Made by a program: the position numbers and the translations under genes. Below the pieces are notes generated by a model that was not told the DNA's origin, did no database searches, and was given only the letters and a program-made list of their open reading frames with translations. From NCBI GenBank assembly GCA_964595905.1, contig CAZQSU010000053.1:1-20996 (forward strand): 20,996 bases of DNA. Direction: 5' to 3'. Below, piece by piece: positions 1 to 5,440 of the stretch. This stretch comes from JAFDWI01 sp964595905. Lineage in GTDB: Bacteria > Actinomycetota > Acidimicrobiia > Acidimicrobiales > Iamiaceae. Within the stretch, counting starts at the first letter, position 1; each line of letters begins with the position of its first letter.

Positions 1-93
1 GCCCGCCCACGCCCACGCCCGCTCGCGTCCACGCCCGCTCGCGCCCACGCCCGCTCGCGCCCACGCCCGCCCACGCCCGCCCACGCCCGCTCG
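1..93. repeat. GC-rich minisatellite of 10- and 16-bp units
   Basis: The first 93 bases are built almost only from three related units: GCCCGCCCAC (10 bp), GCCCAC (6 bp) and GCCCGCTCGCGCCCAC (16 bp, three copies with one C/T difference). The order is 10-6-16-16-16-10-10, followed by a partial unit. The block runs off the left edge, so its full length is unknown. All three plus-strand frames stay open through it, as expected for such a low-complexity sequence, so open frames are not evidence of coding. It is most likely an intergenic tandem repeat prone to slippage. Confidence 0.85.
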
Positions 94-140
94 AACTCTG
101 GGAGGAAACCCACGATCATCGTGGGTTTCCTCCCAGAGTT
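94..140. terminator. Perfect 23-bp inverted repeat (strong hairpin)
   Basis: Bases 94-116 are the exact reverse complement of 118-140, with a single base between them. Either strand would form a very stable 20+ bp stem with a minimal loop. It sits directly after the minisatellite and 72 bp before the amidase start. No T-run follows on either side, so it is not a classical intrinsic terminator. U-less hairpin terminators are common in actinobacteria, and termination of a gene to the left of the window is the simplest reading. A recombination or protein-binding palindrome is possible. Confidence 0.6.
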
Positions 141-212
141 GCTCCGGGGATCGGGCCGGGTCGATCGCGTCTCCCTTCTGAGCTGACGGCTCGATCTGAA
201 AGACTCGCCGCC

Positions 213-1742
213 ATGACAGATGCTCCATGGCAGGGTGACGCTTCTTCGTTGGTCGATGCATTCCGGGCGGGTGAGCGTTCGCCGGTCGAGGAGTTGGAGG
301 CCACGATGGCGGCCATCGAGGCGAGCGACCTGAACGCGTTCAGCCACCTCGACCCCGAATGGGCGCACCGGGCCGCCGAGAACGCAGACCTCACCAAGCC
401 GTTCGGTGGGGTACCGACCGGCATCAAGCAGCTCGAACCGGTCGAAGGGTGGCCCCACACCGAGGCGTCGCTGGTGTTCGCCGACCGGATCGCCGACTAC
501 ACCGCGGTGAACGTGCAACGCCTGGTGTCCGACGGCGGCGTCACACCGGTGGGTCAGACCACCGCGAGCGAGTTCGGCGGCCTGAACGTCTCGGTCACCA
601 AGATCAACGGCGTCACCCACAACCCGTGGCGCCACGGCCACACCGTGGGCGGGTCGTCGACCGGATCGGCGGCGGCGGTCGCCGGCGGGCTCGTGTCGAT
701 CGCGTCTGGCGGTGACGGCGGGGGCTCGATCAGGATCCCCGCCGGCTACACCGGCCTGCTCGGGATGAAGGGCACCTTCGGCCGGATTCCCCGCTCGCCG
801 AACGCCTACATGCGCCCCAACACCGTCGTGTTGGGGTGCCTGGCCCGGTCGGTGCGTGACGCCGCCCGCTACTACGACGTGTGCGCCGGCCCCGACGCCG
901 CCGATCCGTCGAGCCTGCCCATCCACCCCAGCTTCGAAAAGGGTCTGGAATCGCACGACCTCTCGGGTCTGCGGGTGGCGATCATCCCGACGTTCTCCGG
1001 GGTCGAACTCGAGCCCGGAGTCGAGGAGAACCTACTCGAACACGCCGAGGCGATGATCGATGCCGCCGGCATGAAGCGGGTCGAGGTGCCCCTCGAGCTG
1101 CCGAGCCTGGCCGCGCAGTGGATGATGGGCAACATGGCCACGCTGCTGCCCGACCTGGCCGAGCACTGGCCCCGGTGCGCGCCGCTGCTCACCGACGAGA
1201 TCGCCCTCGGACTGTTCCTGTCGAAGGCCCTGTACAACCTCGACACCGCCGCGAAGGCCGAAGTGCAACGGATCGAGGCCGACGAGGCGATGGCCGAGGC
1301 GTTCCGTCACTGTGACCTGATCGTGTCGGCGACCAATCCGGGCCCCGCGTTCGACGCCGAGTGGAGCACGTCGAGCCCCGAACCGCCGCCGGTGACCTAC
1401 ATCAAGGGCTCCGCGATCGGCCGGGGCGTGCTGCGCGGCGTGCTCGGCGGGGTACGTCTCGCGACCGCCGCCGCGCCGGGCCTGCCCAACGCGATGATCG
1501 ACATCGCCAATCGTCGCTTCCCCGATTTCGTGGCGATGGGCGGGCTGACGATGCTGGCGAACCTGTACGGCAACCCTGCCGTGTCGATCCCCGCGGGCAC
1601 CGTGAACGGCCTGCCCGTGGGCATGCAGGTCATGGCCCCCCACCACCACGACGCGTTGCTGTTGGACGTGGCCCGCTCGGTCGAGGTGAACAACCCGTGG
1701 CCGCTCGTCGCGCCGAGCGTCAGCGCCCCGGTGCCGGCCTGA
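213..1742 (+). CDS. Amidase-signature family hydrolase
   Basis: This 509-aa protein has the full amidase-signature core. Lys72 lies in the segment GIKQLEPVEG, Ser148 in the GGSSTGSAAA motif, and Ser172 in GGGSIRIPAG. The 24-residue step from Ser148 to Ser172 and the 76-residue step from Lys72 match the Ser-cisSer-Lys triad spacing of GatA and FAAH, so it should be catalytically competent. Family members hydrolyse amide bonds (aryl/alkyl amides, 6-aminohexanoate oligomers, acylamides); the substrate cannot be read from sequence. There is no signal peptide, so it is cytoplasmic. The length is typical. It is unlikely to be GatA, because no gatB or gatC lies beside it and the helical region after residue 290 diverges from GatA. 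The ATG at 213 is the first plausible start. The Shine-Dalgarno match (GAAAG, about 10 nt upstream) is weak. It stands alone, converging on the ROK kinase. Confidence 0.9.
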   Translation: MTDAPWQGDASSLVDAFRAGERSPVEELEATMAAIEASDLNAFSHLDPEWAHRAAENADLTKPFGGVPTGIKQLEPVEGWPHTEASLVFADRIADYTAVNVQRLVSDGGVTPVGQTTASEFGGLNVSVTKINGVTHNPWRHGHTVGGSSTGSAAAVAGGLVSIASGGDGGGSIRIPAGYTGLLGMKGTFGRIPRSPNAYMRPNTVVLGCLARSVRDAARYYDVCAGPDAADPSSLPIHPSFEKGLESHDLSGLRVAIIPTFSGVELEPGVEENLLEHAEAMIDAAGMKRVEVPLELPSLAAQWMMGNMATLLPDLAEHWPRCAPLLTDEIALGLFLSKALYNLDTAAKAEVQRIEADEAMAEAFRHCDLIVSATNPGPAFDAEWSTSSPEPPPVTYIKGSAIGRGVLRGVLGGVRLATAAAPGLPNAMIDIANRRFPDFVAMGGLTMLANLYGNPAVSIPAGTVNGLPVGMQVMAPHHHDALLLDVARSVEVNNPWPLVAPSVSAPVPA

Positions 1743-1756
1743 CCCAGTCCTATCGA

Positions 1757-1807
1757 CGAAATTTGCAGGATTCTGCCGCCGAGAGCGGGATTCTCCGGCA
1801 AATTTCG
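1757..1807. repeat. Convergent-intergenic inverted repeat, three-way-junction-like
   Basis: The 10-bp arms CGAAATTTGC (1757-1766) and GCAAATTTCG (1798-1807) are exact reverse complements enclosing 31 bp. Inside lie two small stem-capable segments that share the word GGATTCT: GCAG-GATT-CTGC at 1765-1776, and a CGG/CCG pair around 1787-1797. The AT-rich arms stand out in a GC-rich background. The element fills the gap between the amidase stop and the ROK kinase stop, so a bidirectional terminator or a REP-like dispersed element are both plausible. Confidence 0.55.
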
Positions 1808-1822
1808 GCTGGGGCGGGTGGA

Positions 1823-2716
1823 TCAGGATTCGGCGAACCGGCGGGCGACGCAGGCTGCGCCGACGAGCGGGCCCTCGTCGCCGAGGCCCACCGGCACGAT
1901 CCGTGCCCCGCGGGCGTAGGCGATCCGGGCGATGCGGTCGAGTTCCGCGTTCGCGGCATCGAAGAACATCTCGCCGTAGCCGAGCGCCACCGACCCGCCC
2001 ACACATGCCAGTCGCAGGTCGAGCGCCACCGCCACTGATGCGACAGCTCGGCCGACCAGGGTGCCGCAGCGACGACGCGTCGCGTCGTCGGCCTCGGCGG
2101 CCGCCCGGCCGGTGACGGCGGCGATCGACGTGCCCGACGCCTCGGCCTCCAGGCAGCCCCGGCTTCCACACGCGCACGGTCGACCATCGGGTTCGACCAC
2201 GATGTGGCCGACGTGCCCGGCGTTCCCGCTGCCGCCGTCGAGCAATCGGCCGTCGACGACCAGCCCACCTCCGACCCCGGTCGACACGACCATCGCCAGG
2301 TAGTCACACTCACCGATCGCCACGCCCTTCCATCCTTCACCGAGGGCGAGGGCCTTGGCGTCGTTGTCGACGAAGGCCGGCAGTCCGAAACGGTCACGCA
2401 GCCGCGCCGGAAGGGGGAACCCCCGCCATTGTGGGATGTTCAGTGGTGACACGGTCATACCGCCGGGCGCCATCGGGCCGCCACACCCCACGCCGATCGC
2501 GACTGGATCGGAAGCGCCGCGTGCCCGGTGGTCGCGCAACGACGACGCCGCGATCGTGGCCACCCGCTCGAAGAATTCATCCGCATCCGCGCCGCCGGTG
2601 AGCTGCCGATGTCGGCAGTGGACGCCACCGTCGCCGTCGACGATCGCCGATTCGGTCTTGGTCCCGCCGATGTCGATGGCCAGGATCGAGCCGGGGATCT
2701 CGTCGTGTGCGGTCAC
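1823..2716 (-). CDS. ROK-family sugar kinase
   Basis: This 297-aa protein would phosphorylate a hexose or N-acetylhexosamine using ATP. The N-terminal phosphate-binding motif DIGGTKTE is at residues 15-22. The catalytic aspartate is Asp119 in VDNDAKALALGE. The ROK zinc site is formed by His171 (GHIVV) and Cys181, Cys183 and Cys188 in CACGSRGCLE. In the sugar-contact ExGH motif of ROK kinases the glutamate is replaced by histidine (HVGH, 168-171), so assignment as glucokinase is unsafe. There is no helix-turn-helix domain, so it is a kinase, not a ROK repressor. I chose the GTG at 2716 because a TANNNT box lies exactly 6 nt upstream (leaderless pattern) and the DIGGT motif follows after 14 residues. 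An ATG at 2746 would add ten residues. An in-frame start at 2953 gives an Arg-rich extension unlike the family. It is divergent from the sigma-factor gene. Confidence 0.9.
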   Translation of the reverse strand: MTAHDEIPGSILAIDIGGTKTESAIVDGDGGVHCRHRQLTGGADADEFFERVATIAASSLRDHRARGASDPVAIGVGCGGPMAPGGMTVSPLNIPQWRGFPLPARLRDRFGLPAFVDNDAKALALGEGWKGVAIGECDYLAMVVSTGVGGGLVVDGRLLDGGSGNAGHVGHIVVEPDGRPCACGSRGCLEAEASGTSIAAVTGRAAAEADDATRRRCGTLVGRAVASVAVALDLRLACVGGSVALGYGEMFFDAANAELDRIARIAYARGARIVPVGLGDEGPLVGAACVARRFAES

Positions 2717-2722
2717 GACGGC

Positions 2723-2777
2723 ACGGTAGCCCGAGGGCCGCAGCATGACCCGGCGCCGGGGCGACTCCGGCGTCGCC
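2723..2777 (-). promoter_or_regulatory. Leaderless promoter of ROK kinase with upstream inverted repeat
   Basis: Read on the minus strand, TACCGT (2728-2723) fits the actinobacterial TANNNT -10 box. It is followed by six bases and then the GTG start at 2716, so transcription would begin at or next to the start codon. Further upstream, GGCGAC (2760-2765) and GTCGCC (2772-2777) form a 6-6-6 inverted repeat at about -45 to -62. That is a place where an activator or repressor could bind. No clear -35 box is visible. Confidence 0.5.
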
Positions 2778-2873
2778 GCGTCGACCGCGCACTGCCGGTG
2801 ACGACCATCGCATCCGTTGCCTCCGGGCTGCGTCGCCACCAATGGTCGACCCGAAATTCTCGTCCCCGCGACT

Positions 2874-2898
2874 AAACCGTTCGTGGTGCTCGAGCGTC
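2874..2898 (+). promoter_or_regulatory. Candidate ECF-type (autoregulated) promoter
   Basis: AAACC at 2874-2878 is followed after exactly 16 bp by CGTC at 2895-2898. This resembles the usual ECF sigma pattern (AAC-type -35, 16-17 bp, CGTC -10). The predicted start near 2904 would leave a leader of about 40 nt containing the GGAGG ribosome site. An ECF-type promoter directly in front of an ECF sigma gene suggests autoregulation. This rests on a short motif match only. Confidence 0.4.
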
Positions 2899-2945
2899 GG
2901 GGTGTCGGACGGGGCCGCCAGGAACCCCGGAAACCGGAGGAGACG

Positions 2946-3518
2946 GTGACCATCGCCGCCAGGCCGCTCGAGGACGAACCCAGCGAGGTCGCCGCTCCCG
3001 CCGCCTCACGCGCGGCCGAGGAGATCGCGGAGCAGATCCGCGTCTTCGCCGCCGACGAGTACCGTCAGGTCGTCGCCACGGTCGCCTTGTGGTCCGGCTC
3101 GACCGGCGACGCGGCCGACGCCGTGGCCGACGCCCTGGCGCGGGCCTGGGAACAGCTCGACAAGGGACGGTCGATCGACAACCTGGCGGCCTTCGTCACC
3201 ACCGTGGCGATGAACCGGGTGCGGTCGGCGCAGCGTCGGCGGGCGCTGTTCCGGCGCAAGCGCCACCTGCTCGGTGTCGTCGACACCCACGAGCCGGCCG
3301 ACGCGGCGACCCGTCGGGTCGACGTTGCCCGGGCCGTGCGGGGCCTGTCGAGGCGGCAACAGGAGGTCGTGGCGTTGCGTTACGGCGCGGATCTGTCGAT
3401 CGATGCCATCGCCGACCGGCTCGGCATCGCGCCGGGCACGGTCAAGGCGACGCTCCACCAGGCCCGCGCCGCGCTGTCCGACCGACTCGGTACTTCGACG
3501 AGAAGAGAGGCGCCATGA
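2946..3518 (+). CDS. ECF-type RNA polymerase sigma factor
   Basis: The 190-aa product has the two-domain ECF layout. Region 2, at about residues 24-92, includes the helix around DAVADALARAWEQL and the basic stretch MNRVRSAQRRR. Region 4, at about 130-182, contains LSRRQQEVVALRYGADLS and the helix-turn-helix DAIADRLGIAPGTVKATLHQARAAL. Region 3 is absent, as expected. The GTG at 2946 was chosen because GGAGG lies 5 nt upstream. The frame stays open back to a TTG at 2817, but that extension is low-complexity and would cover the candidate promoter. The stop overlaps the next start (ATGA), so the two are translationally coupled. It would direct RNA polymerase to a small regulon, controlled by the membrane protein encoded next. 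The inducing signal is unknown. Confidence 0.92.
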   Translation: MTIAARPLEDEPSEVAAPAASRAAEEIAEQIRVFAADEYRQVVATVALWSGSTGDAADAVADALARAWEQLDKGRSIDNLAAFVTTVAMNRVRSAQRRRALFRRKRHLLGVVDTHEPADAATRRVDVARAVRGLSRRQQEVVALRYGADLSIDAIADRLGIAPGTVKATLHQARAALSDRLGTSTRREAP

Positions 3519-4906
3519 GGAACCAGAGCGACCGAACCCCCGACCGCCCCGGCCCCGGCGACCGCAGCGACCCGGGCGGCGCCGATGCCGTCGGCGGCTC
3601 GATCGCCGCACTGCGTCGCCAGGTGACGCCGATCGAACCCGACTCGCTCGTCCACGCGGTTCGCGGCCACATGGACGTGCGTGCCCGGCGGCGTCGGCGG
3701 ACCGTTCGACTCGTCGTCTCGTCCGGCTGCGTCGTCGTGATCCTGCTCGCAATCGTCGCCGTCGGCCTGCGCAACGTCGATCGGGGCCCCACCCATGTCG
3801 TCCGATCTGTTCTGTATGCCGCTGATGAGGGCCCGGCCGTTCGCGTCGAGCCCGCATCGGATCTCATCGACGGCCAGCAGTTGACGGTGACCGCGTACGG
3901 CTTCGATACCGGAACGCCCGTGGACTTCTTCCTGTGCATGTCGGCCACCGATCTCCCCGGCTTCGCCCCTGAGACGCCGGAAGGGGATCCGGCACCGCGG
4001 TGGATCTGCCAGGGTCACCTCGCGCAGGACGGCACCCTGGCGAAGGTGAGCGGGCATGCGGCGCCCTTCCCAGCCGATGGTTCGTCTGGGTCGGCCGATC
4101 ATCGGTCGACCCGAGCCACGGTGCACTACACGGTTTCCGAGGCCGGTGATCCACTCGTGTCCATCACCAGTGACGGATCGATTTCGGTCCAACGCTGGGT
4201 GCTCGGTGCCGACTTCACCATCCCACCGTGTGGATCGACACAACATGCCGACTCGCATGACGGGTCCTCGCCGACCTCACCGGCACAACCCGTGCAAACT
4301 CGCCCGTGCATGTTCGTCGCCGTGGGATCGGCAGGCGGCACACAATCGGCAGTCGCGAGCGATGCGCTGATCTTCACACGTGCGGACGACAGGCCGCGCC
4401 CGACCACGACGTCACAACCGAAAGCGGACGGTGGCGTCGTTCCGAACACTCCGGCTCCTCGGCCTGAATCCACCGTCGCCAGCCAACCGGGTGTCACACC
4501 CTCGACGACCTCGCGGCCGTCCTCGAACGCCCGTGGCTGCCCCTCGCAACCGCCGCAGGTTTCGCTGTTGTGGGATCGGAACCCGGACGAATCGCTGCTG
4601 GATTTCGTACCGACGAAGGTCACCGTATGCGACTACCGGGTCGACCCCGCCGTCCCCTTGCCGGTTGCCGCGGAGGTCACCGACCGGGCGACCATCGCCC
4701 GCATCGTCGATGGCCTGCATCACTTGCCCACCACCTCCGCTCGGATGTGCACGGCCGAGGGCGGGGAGTCGCTCGTGCTCCTGGCGACCGCCGGGTCACG
4801 CCAGGCGACGATCACCGTCGAGTTCTTCGGGTGCCATCTGGTCGGCAACGGCAGCGTCGTCCGTGAAGGTTCGGCCAGGCTCGAATGGATTGCCGGGCTC
4901 GCCTGA
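3515..4906 (+). CDS. One-TM protein with neocarzinostatin-like exterior; probable anti-sigma or sensor partner
   Basis: This 463-aa protein starts at the ATG overlapping the sigma-factor stop, with GAGAGG just upstream. About 60 charged cytoplasmic residues precede one membrane helix (about 64-86, rich in V, I and L). The first external part (about 97-285) opens with VEPASDLIDGQQLTVTAYGF, which resembles the neocarzinostatin-like or Ig-like beta fold of actinobacterial secreted proteins, and it carries several cysteines. A Thr/Pro/Ser-rich linker (about 289-340) leads to a C-terminal domain of about 120 residues that I do not recognise. Coupling to an ECF gene, N-in topology and an exported sensor-like region fit an anti-sigma factor. 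The short N-terminus, however, shows no clear zinc-binding anti-sigma HxxxCxxC motif, so the anti-sigma role is inferred from position. Codon third positions are less GC-biased here than in its neighbours. Confidence 0.75.
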   Translation: MRNQSDRTPDRPGPGDRSDPGGADAVGGSIAALRRQVTPIEPDSLVHAVRGHMDVRARRRRRTVRLVVSSGCVVVILLAIVAVGLRNVDRGPTHVVRSVLYAADEGPAVRVEPASDLIDGQQLTVTAYGFDTGTPVDFFLCMSATDLPGFAPETPEGDPAPRWICQGHLAQDGTLAKVSGHAAPFPADGSSGSADHRSTRATVHYTVSEAGDPLVSITSDGSISVQRWVLGADFTIPPCGSTQHADSHDGSSPTSPAQPVQTRPCMFVAVGSAGGTQSAVASDALIFTRADDRPRPTTTSQPKADGGVVPNTPAPRPESTVASQPGVTPSTTSRPSSNARGCPSQPPQVSLLWDRNPDESLLDFVPTKVTVCDYRVDPAVPLPVAAEVTDRATIARIVDGLHHLPTTSARMCTAEGGESLVLLATAGSRQATITVEFFGCHLVGNGSVVREGSARLEWIAGLA

Positions 4907-5115
4907 ACGGACCGGGCCGCTTCATGCGGCTCGTGATCGAGGAGAATCGATCCCGACGTCGTTCGAGGCGGTCATCCGTCTTCGTTGTCACCACCGCTCG
5001 GTATGGTCGACGAGGAAGTGGCTCTGGTGCGGCTTCACCCGGGAAGGAGGTGTTCGGGTGCAGGTCAGGACGCATGACGACAAGTGGATCTTCCCAGCGT
5101 CCGGTCGGCCGAGCG
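4907..5115 (+). other. Gene-poor stretch after the sigma/partner operon
   Basis: No recognisable protein family lies between the membrane-protein stop and the palindrome array. Two signals are visible. A TANNNT box, TATGGT, lies at 5002-5007. A very strong ribosome-site match, AAGGAGGTG (5044-5052), lies 5 nt ahead of a GTG at 5058. That GTG opens a frame through the palindrome array to 5600 (180 aa, overlapping the next gene out of frame by about 160-190 bp). The product would be repetitive, with [LV]PAGT motifs, and I cannot call it a gene with confidence. Confidence 0.5.
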
Positions 5116-5319
5116 TGCCCGCGGGCAGGGCTCGATTCCTGGACACGTCACACGTGCCCGCGGGCACGGACCAGACACGAAACCGAACCTCGCTGCCCGC
5201 GGGCACGACTCGAACCCTGGACACATCACACCTGCCCGCGGGCACCGACCCGACACGAAACCGAACCCCCCTGCCCGCGGGCACGAGTCAGGGCCCCGAC
5301 AATCCCCTGCCCGCGGGCA
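5116..5319. repeat. Six-copy TGCCCGCGGGCA palindrome array, 39-bp period
   Basis: The perfect 12-bp palindrome TGCCCGCGGGCA occurs at 5116, 5155, 5194, 5233, 5272 and 5308, giving steps of 39, 39, 39, 39 and 36 bp. The second copy extends to a 16-bp palindrome (5153-5168). The sequences between copies alternate in two types. Interval 1 resembles interval 3 (both contain CTCGA, CCTGGACAC and TCACAC). Interval 2 resembles interval 4 (both contain GACACGAAACCGAACC). The underlying unit is therefore a duplicated 78-bp block, with intervals 5 and 6 diverged. It lies between the sigma/partner operon and the molybdoenzyme gene. All steps are multiples of three, so several frames remain open with a 13-residue period. 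Possible readings are an intergenic repeat family, a multi-site protein-binding array, or a repetitive peptide. Confidence 0.9.
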
Positions 5320-5339
5320 CGGACCCCTCGTTGGCGGGG

Positions 5340-5345
5340 TACATT
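5340..5345 (+). promoter_or_regulatory. Candidate -10 box of the molybdoenzyme gene
   Basis: TACATT fits TANNNT and lies right after the last array palindrome. It would give a leader of roughly 90 nt before the ATG at 5441. No convincing -35 box is present at 17 bp; the palindrome array occupies that position, so control could be exerted through the array. Confidence 0.25.
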
Positions 5346-5440
5346 CGGTGTGATCGGGACCGGGCCAGGTCTGAGCCTCGACCTGACCTGAGCCGACACC
5401 CGCTCCTGACATGGAGCGGCACACGAGGAGCGTCATCGGG

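Noticed and set aside
1032..2177. Long minus-strand open frame (381 aa) across the amidase and ROK genes
   Set aside because: It is Arg/Gly/His-rich, matches no family, and lies opposite or out of frame with two well-supported genes; a typical high-GC shadow frame.
2817..2945. N-terminal extension of the sigma factor from TTG 2817
   Set aside because: It would overlap the candidate promoter, is not like the family N-terminus, and the GTG at 2946 has GGAGG at ideal spacing.
5116..5319. CRISPR array or integron attC cluster
   Set aside because: The invariant element is only 12 bp, intervals 1/3 and 2/4 are near copies rather than unique spacers, and no cas or integrase gene is present.
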